Part shown: piece after piece, positions 24,542-33,274 of the stretch
How positions within the stretch are numbered: the stretch's first letter is position 1
Layout of the letters: each line of letters begins with the position of its first letter
Origin: UBA927 sp038063875
GTDB taxonomy: Bacteria > Patescibacteriota > Microgenomatia > UBA10105 > UBA927
Assembly: GCA_038063875.1 (NCBI GenBank)
Contig: JBBTUH010000002.1
Span: 1 to 64,000, forward strand
Length of the DNA: 64,000 nt
Direction: 5' to 3'
Made by a program: the position numbers and the translations under genes
Notes under the pieces: generated by a model
Told to the model about the DNA's origin: nothing
The model's input: the letters and a program-made list of their open reading frames with translations, nothing else
Databases searched by the model: none

Positions 24542-25911
24542 AATTTGTTTTGAAAATACGCTGACAGATCACTGACAGCAATTCTTTCCTGCGTCATGGT
24601 ATCTCTGTCACGCACTGTGACTGTACCATCTTCTAGCGTAGCATAATCAATCGTTACACACCACGGCGTCCCCGCCTCATCTTGGGAGAGATAGCGCTTG
24701 CCTATATTTCCTCTATCATCCCACGCTATGGTAAGCGATGACTTGAGGCTATCAAACACACTTTTAGCCTTCTCAACGAGCTCTGGTTTGTTGGCCACCA
24801 ATGGAAATACTGCGACTTTATATGGCGCTAACGCGGGCTTGAGGTGAAGCACGGTACGCTTCTCATTTTTCTCATATGCATCAGAGAGCACCATCAGAAA
24901 CATACGATTAATTCCTACTGCCGGCTCTATCACATGCGGCATTACTTTGGTACCTGTCTTAGGATCTATGTAGGAGAGATCCACACCTGAGTGCTTAGAC
25001 TGCACCGTAAGGTCGTAGTCCGTACGATACGCGACACCCCACAATTCTTTCCATCCAAATGGGTACTGGTACTCGAGATCGTAGGTATCTTTGCTGTAGT
25101 GACTGCGTTCTTTGTCTGTATGCTGTCTCCAACGCAGATTATCGGATTTGACTCCCAAGGCTTTCACCACGAAGTCGTGCATATCCGTCCTCCATGCCTC
25201 AAAAAGCGTTTTCCAATCTGAAACATTCGGATCGAAGAAATATTCTATCTCTCCTTGTTCAAACTCAAGCGTGCGAAACACAAATTGTCCTGTGGTGATT
25301 TCATTGCGAAATGATTTTCCAATTTGCCCTACACCAAATGGCAGTGATACACGAGTGGAATCAAGAATATTTTTAAAATTGGTAAATATCCCTTGAGCGG
25401 TCTCTCCGCGCATGTAGAGAAGGGACTTTTCACCCTCTATCACTCCGAGTTTGGTTTCAAACAACAAATTAAATTTCTTCGGGCTCAAAAGCGGATTCTT
25501 GTCAGGACTTAAAATCATATGCTCTCCAATAAACGCATCCATATCATCAAGCGTCATATCCTCAACTACCACTTGGACGTCTGTATGATCTTTAAGCCAT
25601 GCTTCTATAAGATGATCAGCGCGATATCGCTTTTTGGTAACACTATCCTCGACTAGCGGGTCATTAAATGCTGCGACGTGTCCTGAAGCCACCCACGTTT
25701 GAGGATGCAAAAGAATTTGCGTATCCACACCCACCATATCCGTGCGATTGTTCACAAACGTCTTCCACCACAGCGATTTGATATTGCGAAGTAATTCGAC
25801 TCCTAATGGTCCGTAATCATACGAACTCATCAGTCCCCCATAGATATCACTCGTGGGATACACAAACCCTCGGCGTTTACACAGACTATTTATTTCATCC
25901 AATGTTGGCAT
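24538..25911 (-). CDS. glyS: glycyl-tRNA synthetase, alpha2 type
   Basis: Class II aminoacyl-tRNA synthetase charging tRNA-Gly. Seen: N-terminal SLCKRRGFVYPTSDIYGG, YDYGPLGVELLRNIK, the motif-2 region GKSFRNEITTGQFVFRTLEF, motif 3 EPAVGINRMFLM, and the C-terminal anticodon-binding domain from about residue 355 (APYKVAVFPLV, then WDDRGNIGKRYLSQDEAGT). This is the single-chain homodimeric form found in Archaea, eukaryotes and some bacteria, not the alpha2-beta2 form. It has 457 residues. The promoter gives a 6-base distance to the ATG. Confidence 0.96.
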   Translation of the reverse strand: MPTLDEINSLCKRRGFVYPTSDIYGGLMSSYDYGPLGVELLRNIKSLWWKTFVNNRTDMVGVDTQILLHPQTWVASGHVAAFNDPLVEDSVTKKRYRADHLIEAWLKDHTDVQVVVEDMTLDDMDAFIGEHMILSPDKNPLLSPKKFNLLFETKLGVIEGEKSLLYMRGETAQGIFTNFKNILDSTRVSLPFGVGQIGKSFRNEITTGQFVFRTLEFEQGEIEYFFDPNVSDWKTLFEAWRTDMHDFVVKALGVKSDNLRWRQHTDKERSHYSKDTYDLEYQYPFGWKELWGVAYRTDYDLTVQSKHSGVDLSYIDPKTGTKVMPHVIEPAVGINRMFLMVLSDAYEKNEKRTVLHLKPALAPYKVAVFPLVANKPELVEKAKSVFDSLKSSLTIAWDDRGNIGKRYLSQDEAGTPWCVTIDYATLEDGTVTVRDRDTMTQERIAVSDLSAYFQNKL

Positions 25912-25917
25912 ATGTAT

Positions 25918-25926
25918 AGTATATCA
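25918..25926 (-). promoter_or_regulatory. glyS extended -10 promoter, leaderless type
   Basis: Minus-strand TGATATACT, an extended -10 (TGn plus TATACT at 25918-25923), ends 6 bases before the glyS ATG. It overlaps the end of recO. No convincing -35 is seen, as is usual for extended -10 promoters. Confidence 0.6.
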
Positions 25927-26490
25927 TGCAGCAAGACGACGGATAAGTTTTGCCGACTTTAATTTGCGTTCTGTAATGTCTTCTATAAATGACTCAAGTT
26001 TTTTGCCTTCCAACACCTGTCCCTTTGGCAAAAATCCTAATGCCCACAGAAGTTGTTGGGCAAATTCTCGACTGATTGTATACAACGAATTGCCAGAGGC
26101 TTTCCCTATAGCCTCAAACGCATGCATTAAAAGCGCATACACGTCCCTATGCTCCTGCTTCTCACCCATCAGGGTATCTATAAGTTCGCAAAGAAGGTAC
26201 GCGACGCTGACGCGATCTAATTCGTTACGGATATTTGGATATGACTCTATGGAGAGTGTCTCTGTGATACTATCCATCGTCTTTCCTGTATAAACAAGGC
26301 ACGTGAGCTTGGTAAACACCTCCAAATGCGGCGCACGCTTACTGGTAATTCTTCGTATACCCTTGGCCATCAGTCGCATCTTGCCAAACTCTTTGGAGAA
26401 TACGGTCACGATACGATCTGCCTCTGCGTAATTTTTACGAGACAGTACGATCGCTTCAATAGAATACAATTTGTGGGAGGAGCGATACAT
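25924..26490 (-). CDS. recO: DNA repair protein RecO, short form
   Basis: RecO helps RecF/RecR load RecA on single-stranded DNA. Seen: the OB-fold N terminus IEAIVLSRKNYAEADRIVTVFS, then KGIRRITSKRAPHLE and the helical region LDRVSVAYLLCELIDTLM, all RecO-like. From the ATG at 26490, next to the DUF4012 stop, it has 188 residues against about 240 in typical RecO. The four-cysteine zinc-binding region is absent: only two isolated cysteines remain, in CLV and CEL. The longer frame to 26616 is a shadow of the DUF4012 gene. It is probably a reduced but functional version. Confidence 0.85.
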   Translation of the reverse strand: MYRSSHKLYSIEAIVLSRKNYAEADRIVTVFSKEFGKMRLMAKGIRRITSKRAPHLEVFTKLTCLVYTGKTMDSITETLSIESYPNIRNELDRVSVAYLLCELIDTLMGEKQEHRDVYALLMHAFEAIGKASGNSLYTISREFAQQLLWALGFLPKGQVLEGKKLESFIEDITERKLKSAKLIRRLAA

Positions 26491-26491
26491 G

Positions 26492-28468
26492 TTACAGAAT
26501 AATTTCTGTATCAGCATCCAAGATAAATTTTCGCTTATCTTTGCCGTTTTGCTTGATGAGCCACTCTTGACCATCAGTTCCTGCCTGTTTTTGGATAAGC
26601 AGTCTGTACTTGCCATCAGGTGACTTTACCGGTGATGTGTATGTGAGCTCTAGACGTGCAGTTCCCATAGGATTGACGATCAAGAATCCCTCAAAGTAGG
26701 TCTTTGAAAGATCAGAGAACGTATCCATGGTACTTGCTTTATTATCTTTCGGCGACTGCACACCTTTACTCTCAATGAGAGTACTTCCAGCTGGTGCGTA
26801 TATCCGAACCCAATTACGAAGCGGTGCGTTAAGACAAAGTCCACCACTCTCCAAGCCGCAGTCACTGCCTTGGTATGGATTTTTATAATCGACAGACAAT
26901 TTGGTAGTCACTGTACTATCAGCATTGACCGTAATGTCTTTGGTTATTTTTTCCTTCACAAACATATTTGACTTAGCTCCAGCCATATTACTGTTGTTGA
27001 CGTGTATATAGTCCCACCCATTTCCCTCTTGGTACTTGAGGGTGCTTGCGATATTCTCACCTGTCATAATGCGACCCGCCATGTTGAAGCTCTCTGCTGC
27101 AAGTTGTGTGGATTCATCATGGAAGTACGTCAACATATGCTTCTGATTTATTTCTGAGAGTAACATCTGGAAAAGCTTCCCCCAGTACTGTGACGGTGAT
27201 ACACCCAATGCTTTTTGCATCAGAAGCTGCATGAGAGTACCTATGACATCTTTTCTAGCTGTACGCACGTATCCTACAGGACGCGTAGAATAATCCTCTA
27301 ACTCGTAGACAGCTCTCGGGCAATCACAGCGCTTATCGATATCTGCCGAAAATACCCGTCCACCGATAGTCTCAGGACCCAATATCTTTAACGCCTCGAC
27401 CAACACATGCGTATCAAGTGCGATGATGCCATCAAATTTTTCTGCTCCTGCCGCTGAGTCGTACATCTTTTCAAATTGCTGCATAGAAATCTTGAAGTCA
27501 GGACTCAAATTACTGTCTCGTATATGGAGCTGATAGACCCCTTTATGAAAGGTGAGAATCTCTCGCGGTGCTTCAAATTTCTTTTTCAGAGCACTGTCGA
27601 GAGAATAAATGTCATCGGATAATTCAAGGACGATCTTGCCTTTTTCAAATCGAAACTGCGCATACGCAGTGAGAAACCCACCCGTGGATCGTAATTCTTT
27701 ATCATTCTGAAAAAGGATAAGATACCGCTTCATCTCTGGTTCACCGAGCATGCTTGGCAAATTCTTAAGAAGCGGCTGCGCGTTGACGAAAAGATTCGCT
27801 GCATTATCTATCACTTCCTTACCGGCAATGAGCTTTTCTCGAATTACTGTTTTACCAATCTGCTTTGGATACCTATTGGGATCGATTTGATCGATTTCTT
27901 TACGCATCAGATCAACGGCTGTCGCCATCTCATTTATTTTTGGCGTGAGGGCACTCATGGTCTTGACGGCAACCTGTATACGTTGGTCAGCTGATCCTTG
28001 TACAAACTTACTGCCACCCGTAAACCCTAAAAGGTCTGCATTTGGCTCTAATGCCTCTATAGCTCGATCTGCCGCATCAAGCGCTGCAAGTCCCGCGTTG
28101 ACGGCGTGTAACCCATCATTTATATATGCGCCTAAGAATGGAATATATGAGAGAGGCTTGACCTTCGCGTATTCTTTCGATAACTCTGTTACTTTTACGC
28201 GAGTCTTTGCTAATCCATCTTTCGTGGCAGCCAAATCCTGATTTTTGAGTGCGTCTGCAGTTTGGCGAGCGATAGGGAGTGCTTCATTAGCTTTTGTGAT
28301 GACGCCGCGAAGTGGCAACAACATGATGCCAATGATTGCGATAAAAATAACGATGACTAGAAATGGAATACCTACATACTTCCACTGAAATGTGCGTTTT
28401 TTTGCCGCAGGAGGAGGGACTTGATCAGGGAGGGTGTCTACTGAAATTTTCTTAAGTTCTTCGGACAT
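26492..28468 (-). CDS. DUF4012-family membrane-anchored envelope protein
   Basis: 658 residues: a Pro/Ala-rich cytoplasmic N terminus, one membrane segment at about residues 31-53, a helical region of about 150 residues, then the DUF4012 domain. That domain begins around residue 250 (RYLILFQNDKELRSTGGFLTAYAQ, with the typical NDKELRSTGGF signature). The rest is beta-rich and ends close to GKYRLLIQKQAGTDG. The family is common in CPR bacteria and Gram-positives, usually beside polysaccharide genes. Its biochemical function is not known to me. It sits between recO and the sugar transferase, with its own promoter. Confidence 0.9.
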   Translation of the reverse strand: MSEELKKISVDTLPDQVPPPAAKKRTFQWKYVGIPFLVIVIFIAIIGIMLLPLRGVITKANEALPIARQTADALKNQDLAATKDGLAKTRVKVTELSKEYAKVKPLSYIPFLGAYINDGLHAVNAGLAALDAADRAIEALEPNADLLGFTGGSKFVQGSADQRIQVAVKTMSALTPKINEMATAVDLMRKEIDQIDPNRYPKQIGKTVIREKLIAGKEVIDNAANLFVNAQPLLKNLPSMLGEPEMKRYLILFQNDKELRSTGGFLTAYAQFRFEKGKIVLELSDDIYSLDSALKKKFEAPREILTFHKGVYQLHIRDSNLSPDFKISMQQFEKMYDSAAGAEKFDGIIALDTHVLVEALKILGPETIGGRVFSADIDKRCDCPRAVYELEDYSTRPVGYVRTARKDVIGTLMQLLMQKALGVSPSQYWGKLFQMLLSEINQKHMLTYFHDESTQLAAESFNMAGRIMTGENIASTLKYQEGNGWDYIHVNNSNMAGAKSNMFVKEKITKDITVNADSTVTTKLSVDYKNPYQGSDCGLESGGLCLNAPLRNWVRIYAPAGSTLIESKGVQSPKDNKASTMDTFSDLSKTYFEGFLIVNPMGTARLELTYTSPVKSPDGKYRLLIQKQAGTDGQEWLIKQNGKDKRKFILDADTEIIL

Positions 28469-28475
28469 ACAATCT

Positions 28476-28505
28476 ATTGTTTCGGAAATTGGGTATGTTT
28501 GTCAA
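28476..28505 (-). promoter_or_regulatory. promoter of the DUF4012-recO unit
   Basis: Minus-strand consensus TTGACA (28500-28505), an 18-base spacer, AACAAT (28476-28481), then 7 bases to the ATG at 28468. The -35 is perfect and the -10 moderate. The spacing again predicts little or no leader. Confidence 0.55.
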
Positions 28506-28514
28506 TACAAACCA

Positions 28515-29153
28515 TTACACTGCCCCCTTGCCGTAGATCATCGCCCACGGGCTTTTCAGTATTATGATGATATCAAGAAGCAGAGACCCTCGCTGTACAT
28601 AATCAGCATCAAGCTTGATGCGTTTGTCAAAGTTTACCTCACTTCGTCCTGACACCTGCCAGTATCCAGTGATCCCAGGGCGCGCTGAAAGCACTACTTT
28701 TACCAACTCTCTGGTGTGTGGATACTTTCTTTGCTGCTCTATAAGCTCGTCAGGATAATAGGGTCTGGGGCCTACTAAACTCATATCACCTTTAAGGACA
28801 TTTAAGAATTGTGGAATCTCATCGAGTGAATGTTTGCGGATAAATTTGCCAACAGTGGTCACCCGAGGATCCTCAAGCAATTTGTAACTGTTTCGCTTGT
28901 ACTCTTGATACAGCGCCTTTAGTGTCGGATCTGTACGTAACTTCTCATGCGCATTGACGATCATTGATCGAAATTTTAGAAGTTTAAACGGTCTCCCATC
29001 TTTGCCGACGCGCTCAGGCGTGTCAGCAAATATAGGTCCCGGTGAATCAAGTGTGATGGCAATTGCCACGAGAATACTTATAGGCAAGAAAAAAACAAAA
29101 AGGATCACACTGCCAACCAAATCTATACACCGCTTAAAAATGGAATACCACAT
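28515..29153 (-). CDS. polyprenyl-phosphate sugar-1-phosphate transferase
   Basis: Initiating enzyme of surface-polysaccharide repeat-unit assembly: it moves a hexose-1-phosphate from a nucleotide sugar to undecaprenyl phosphate at the cytoplasmic membrane face. Seen: one hydrophobic N-terminal segment, DSPGPIFA, KLLKFRSM, SLDEIPQFLNVLKGDMSLVGPRP, RPGITGYWQVSGRS and D--YV--GSLLLDIIIILK. All are signatures of the catalytic domain of WcaJ/RfbP-type transferases. At 212 residues it is the short catalytic-domain-only form. It is the last gene of the polysaccharide operon. The sugar is unknown: mannose or galactose donors are made nearby. Confidence 0.93.
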   Translation of the reverse strand: MWYSIFKRCIDLVGSVILFVFFLPISILVAIAITLDSPGPIFADTPERVGKDGRPFKLLKFRSMIVNAHEKLRTDPTLKALYQEYKRNSYKLLEDPRVTTVGKFIRKHSLDEIPQFLNVLKGDMSLVGPRPYYPDELIEQQRKYPHTRELVKVVLSARPGITGYWQVSGRSEVNFDKRIKLDADYVQRGSLLLDIIIILKSPWAMIYGKGAV

Positions 29154-29159
29154 AAAGTT

Positions 29160-30242
29160 TTAGGTGAGGTGATCGTTGTCAGTCCCCTGCATAGACTCTA
29201 CAAGTTTTTTGACTTTCGGTACTGATGTTTTTTTACAGATCAACAAAACGTCTTTGGTGTTGACAACCATTATGCCATCCAGATCAATGGTCGCTACAAG
29301 CTGATCGGTATAATTGTACACTAATGAATCCTGAACATCTGTAAGCATAACATTGCCTTGCGTCACATTCTTATCATCACTGGTTTCCAACGACTCCTTG
29401 AGCGCTTCCCACGCACCGATATCACTCCACTCTATGTTTTCCGTAACGACCAGTGAATCTTTTACGTTCATTTTCTCCAAAATTGCATTATCAAAACTTA
29501 TTTTCTCTAGCGTCGGGTATACGTGGCTTAATACCGTTTCAAACTCTTTTGTCCCATACGTATTGGCGATTTTCTGTATGCCAGAAGCCAAATTTGGTGC
29601 AAACTTTTGATATTGTTTCCACAAAAATGCTGGCGTGGTCACGAAGTACCCCAAATTCCATGCATGATGCCCGCTGACAAAATATTTTTGTGCGGTCTCT
29701 ACATCTGGTCGATATTGATAATCTTCAAGTGAATGAAACGATACGCCATTATGCTCTTCTATTTTCTTGCCATACGATATCCAACCCAAATTTTCGCTAG
29801 CAAATCTAGGCTTTTGTGATACAAACACTATTTTTTGCGGATCTTTGGATATAACCTCTCCTGCCGTGATAAGAAGTTTACGAAACAATTCTTCCTTTTT
29901 GACCAAATGATCGCTCCAGAGAATCACCATGGGCTCCAGAGGGCTTTCTTTCAAAAGAATTGCAGACATCAGCCCTACTGCTGGCCCCACATCCCTCACT
30001 TGCGGCTCTCCAATCACGTGGGTAGAGGCTACATGGGGAAGTTGTTTTTTCACAAGCTCTACATACTGCTTTCCCGTCGATATGTACACATCACTCCATA
30101 AAAAATCAGGTTGCAGCCGTGACGCAGCAAGCTGCAACGTAGATTGATCTCCAACTATTTTTTCAAATTGCTTGGGAGATTTCTTCCGTGATAATGGCCA
30201 TAACCTCGTGCCCACGCCGCCCGCAAATATTATCGCTTTCAT
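29160..30242 (-). CDS. manC: mannose-1-phosphate guanylyltransferase
   Basis: Makes GDP-mannose from mannose-1-phosphate and GTP. Seen: the nucleotidyltransferase signature FAGGVGTRLWPLSRKKSPKQF near the N terminus, PQVRDVGPA, ILWSDHLVK, and the ENIEWSDIGAWEALKE segment typical of this enzyme. It has 360 residues, the monofunctional length without a phosphomannose-isomerase domain. A Shine-Dalgarno-like AGGA lies 6 bases before the ATG. It stands between the sugar transferase and mannosyltransferase-like GT4 genes, so mannose is probably a component of the glycan. Confidence 0.92.
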   Translation of the reverse strand: MKAIIFAGGVGTRLWPLSRKKSPKQFEKIVGDQSTLQLAASRLQPDFLWSDVYISTGKQYVELVKKQLPHVASTHVIGEPQVRDVGPAVGLMSAILLKESPLEPMVILWSDHLVKKEELFRKLLITAGEVISKDPQKIVFVSQKPRFASENLGWISYGKKIEEHNGVSFHSLEDYQYRPDVETAQKYFVSGHHAWNLGYFVTTPAFLWKQYQKFAPNLASGIQKIANTYGTKEFETVLSHVYPTLEKISFDNAILEKMNVKDSLVVTENIEWSDIGAWEALKESLETSDDKNVTQGNVMLTDVQDSLVYNYTDQLVATIDLDGIMVVNTKDVLLICKKTSVPKVKKLVESMQGTDNDHLT

Positions 30243-30250
30243 AAAAATTC

Positions 30251-31330
30251 CTACCTTTCAGAAACTATACGCATCAGAGTATCGCTCATTTTTTGCTTAA
30301 AGTGCTCTTTTGAAAATTGTGCTGCCTGATTTTTACAATCTATGGATAGGATACGTGCCATATCAAATTTTTTGATAGCCTGCTTTATAGATTCCACAGA
30401 CTGCTCCTCAAATAGTATACCAGTCTTTAGGTCTATAACACTTTCTGACACGCCACTATGTTTATACGCGATAACTGCTTTCCCTCGCGCTTGTGCTTCT
30501 ACTGCTGCTATACCAAAGTCTTCGTCAGCCGCATACAGAAACGCACGACAGTTGTCATAATACGAAACCAACTCTTTCTCTGTCAAATGATGTGTCACAA
30601 ACGTTATGGTATTTCCTGCTATTTTTTGTAACATAGGCAACTCTCTCCCGCTCCCAACGACCACCAAGGGGACCTGTAACTGATTACACGCGCGGATAAG
30701 TAAATCAACGCGTTTATACGAAACAAGGCGCGAAACTGTCAAAAAATAATCACCAGAAACAAATTGCTTGGCAGGACTAATTTCTACTGGCGGATAGATT
30801 ACAGCCATAGTTTTTCTATGATAATATTTTTCAATTCTCGCTTTCACGCGATTTGAGATTGCAATATATGCATCCGGCCTATGTGAGGCTATCAAATCCC
30901 AATGTTTTAAAATAGGTGCCCATTTTTTCAAAAAAAATCCTAATACGGGCATTCGTACATACTGCTCATACCCACTCCATAAATATCTCGTTGGGGTAAG
31001 ACAATAACATATATGATATGTCTGCGGTTTCGTAATAATATTCTTAGCTTCCGCAGACGTTACAGAAATCACAAGATCGAACTGATCAAAAGTAAATTGC
31101 TCAAAGGCAAACGGTGTCAACATTGGTAACACTTCATGAAATGAAGAGGCAAATGGAAGGTTGTTTAAAAACGAGGGTCGCACGCTAAATACCTCAGCCC
31201 ATCCTGCTTTTTTAGCATTGTATACGGCAGTATAGAGAGGCGCATCCGGATACAGCTCATGAAGCGCCATAAGCACCCGTTCAGCTCCACCATACTTATT
31301 TACCCGATCATATACGAGTGCAACTCTCAT
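30251..31330 (-). CDS. GT4 glycosyltransferase (mannosyltransferase-like)
   Basis: GT-B enzyme of 359 residues. Seen: N-terminal VALVYDRVNKYGGAERVL, the middle motif ICYCLTPTRYLWSGYEQY typical of a WbaZ-like group, and the donor-side motif EDFGIAAVEAQARGK (E-x7-E). The start overlaps the previous GT4 by 23 bases. It is immediately upstream of manC, which suggests GDP-mannose as donor, as inference only. It is cytoplasmic or membrane-associated and works on the lipid-linked repeat unit. Confidence 0.88.
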   Translation of the reverse strand: MRVALVYDRVNKYGGAERVLMALHELYPDAPLYTAVYNAKKAGWAEVFSVRPSFLNNLPFASSFHEVLPMLTPFAFEQFTFDQFDLVISVTSAEAKNIITKPQTYHICYCLTPTRYLWSGYEQYVRMPVLGFFLKKWAPILKHWDLIASHRPDAYIAISNRVKARIEKYYHRKTMAVIYPPVEISPAKQFVSGDYFLTVSRLVSYKRVDLLIRACNQLQVPLVVVGSGRELPMLQKIAGNTITFVTHHLTEKELVSYYDNCRAFLYAADEDFGIAAVEAQARGKAVIAYKHSGVSESVIDLKTGILFEEQSVESIKQAIKKFDMARILSIDCKNQAAQFSKEHFKQKMSDTLMRIVSER

Positions 31331-32390
31331 AAAGCTTTAACGTTTTCTTTGCCATATCATGCCAATCATATTTTTTCAAAAATGATGTCATCTTTTGAGG
31401 TGAAATTTGATGATCGCTTTTTTTCCACGCAAAAAGAAGAGTGGCAAGATGCTTACTGTCGCTTGATGGAAAATACGTAACCATATCCTGAAGTATTTCT
31501 TTATGCACAGGAATATTTGACGCGATAACGGGACACCCGAAAGAAAGTGCTTCAAGGGGCGGCAGCCCGAAACCCTCCATCAGGGAAGGAAACAAAAGTG
31601 CCTGCGCGTATGTATACAAACAGACAAGCGTCGCATCATCCGCTGCTCCAAAGAAAACTACTCGTGACGACAATCCTCGCGTGATAATCTGTGCGTGCAA
31701 ACGTTTGTAAAAAAAATCTTCCTTCCCGACAAATACTATTTTCGCTTTTGATTTGAAATGAGAAAGAGCGTCAATAACGACAGCAAGATTTTTGTGAGGG
31801 TACGCATTTCCTACGTACAAAAAATACGGAAAAGAAAACAGTGGGCCTGTTTTTTTATTTTCTAAATTCACCCCTTCATATGTCACGGTTATTTTGTCGC
31901 CTGCAATTCCATAGTGTTCTTGAATTTCATTCTTGGTGGCGTTTGATGGAACGATGATATGTCGTACTTTCTTAATACCTATGGATACAATTACACCATA
32001 TAAAAATCTTTTCACCTTGTACATCAACCATGGACCTGTAGAAGCTTTTCCGGTATCAAAGTGTTTTATTGTGAGATCATGAATCGTCACAATCATCGCT
32101 CCGTTATAAAAAATTGGTATATTAAAGTATGGAATATGTACAACATCCAAACGCTCTATAGCAAACAAAAACGGCATCACACACTGCTCGAAAACAGTGT
32201 GCCATCGGACATTAGCGCGCACCTTTTTCCATCGAGCGTTGGGAACAATAAAATTGTTAAATCCTGTCCGATATAAAAAAACAACGTATTCATTCTGGTC
32301 ATCAAGTACTATGAGTTGCCGTATAAGATTACGGATATACCGTCCGACACCAGTCTCATCTATAAGGCGCGCGTCTATGCCTATTTTCAT
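31308..32390 (-). CDS. GT4 glycosyltransferase
   Basis: GT-B enzyme of 360 residues. Seen: N-terminal IGIDARLIDETGVGRYIRNL, TIHDLTI in the acceptor domain, the linker VTYEGVN, and the donor motif EGFGLPPLEALSFGCPVIA (E-x7-E). It overlaps the GT2 gene by 4 bases and the next GT4 by 23. Related in layout to the GT4 proteins at 40262 and 41401, whose N termini begin alike (IGID or SIDGYE). Donor and acceptor unknown. Confidence 0.88.
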   Translation of the reverse strand: MKIGIDARLIDETGVGRYIRNLIRQLIVLDDQNEYVVFLYRTGFNNFIVPNARWKKVRANVRWHTVFEQCVMPFLFAIERLDVVHIPYFNIPIFYNGAMIVTIHDLTIKHFDTGKASTGPWLMYKVKRFLYGVIVSIGIKKVRHIIVPSNATKNEIQEHYGIAGDKITVTYEGVNLENKKTGPLFSFPYFLYVGNAYPHKNLAVVIDALSHFKSKAKIVFVGKEDFFYKRLHAQIITRGLSSRVVFFGAADDATLVCLYTYAQALLFPSLMEGFGLPPLEALSFGCPVIASNIPVHKEILQDMVTYFPSSDSKHLATLLFAWKKSDHQISPQKMTSFLKKYDWHDMAKKTLKLYESCTRI

Positions 32391-33274
32391 ATCCCGATTC
32401 TCTCCAATAAAAATATACGAATAGTATAAAAATCATCTACCATCATCGTAATCCACCACGGATATATTTTTTTATAGTGCTTTTTGTAAAACAACCAGTT
32501 ATATCTATGAAAATATACTTCTGTAACGTTTCGCCTTTTTTTGAGAATGTTGTCTCTTCCACTTTGCTTCTTGCGATGCAGTATCGACGTTTGCGGATTA
32601 AACATGATCTTCCAATCAGCTTTTTTTATCCGATAACACCAATCAATGTCCTCACCATACATAAAATAATCCTCATCCAGAAGTCCTACGTGTTCTATAA
32701 CCTCACGCCTCACCATAAAAAACGCACCGACGATACAATCTACCTCGTGAATAGTTTCTAAACCTTTATATCCTTGGTGATATTGTCCAAATATTGTTGA
32801 CGTAGGGAACAATTTTTCAAGCTTCAACAAATACGTCAAGGATGCCCATGGTGTCGGAAATCCTCTATGACACGAAGGATCCAAGTCCCCTGATGGTAAT
32901 AACACCTTGCACGTTGAGACGCCCACATCATGATGCGCATCCATATATGAGATCATGGAAAAAAATGTCGTCTCACGCACTTCTGTATCTGAATTTAATA
33001 GTAAAATATATCTGCCTTTGGATTTTTTGATCCCTGAGTTATTCCCTGCTGCAAAACCTATATTTTTTCCATTTTGTATACGTATAACTTCGGGGAATTC
33101 TTTCGAGACCATCTCAAGACTTCCGTCATCTGATGCGTTATCACATACGATGACTTCCATTGTGTAATCTCCAAGCAACGAAGCAAAGACTGTAGATAAA
33201 CACGCACGCAACAGCTCCTTTGTGTTATACGAAAGTATGATGACAGAAAGATCGACCTTATCGTTTTTTTTCAT
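32387..33274 (-). CDS. GT2 glycosyltransferase
   Basis: GT-A enzyme of about 295 residues from the ATG at 33274 (MKKNDKVDLSVIILSYN). The longer frame reads into the neighbouring gene. Seen: VIILSYNTKELL, the nucleotide-sugar motif CDNASDDGS, the metal-binding LLNSDTEV, and the acceptor/base motif EDIDWCYRIKKADW. The pattern fits rhamnosyl- or N-acetylglucosaminyl-transferases of the WbbL type. It overlaps the preceding GT4 by 17 bases. The C terminus has a basic helix that may associate with membrane. Confidence 0.88.
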   Translation of the reverse strand: MKKNDKVDLSVIILSYNTKELLRACLSTVFASLLGDYTMEVIVCDNASDDGSLEMVSKEFPEVIRIQNGKNIGFAAGNNSGIKKSKGRYILLLNSDTEVRETTFFSMISYMDAHHDVGVSTCKVLLPSGDLDPSCHRGFPTPWASLTYLLKLEKLFPTSTIFGQYHQGYKGLETIHEVDCIVGAFFMVRREVIEHVGLLDEDYFMYGEDIDWCYRIKKADWKIMFNPQTSILHRKKQSGRDNILKKRRNVTEVYFHRYNWLFYKKHYKKIYPWWITMMVDDFYTIRIFLLERIGI

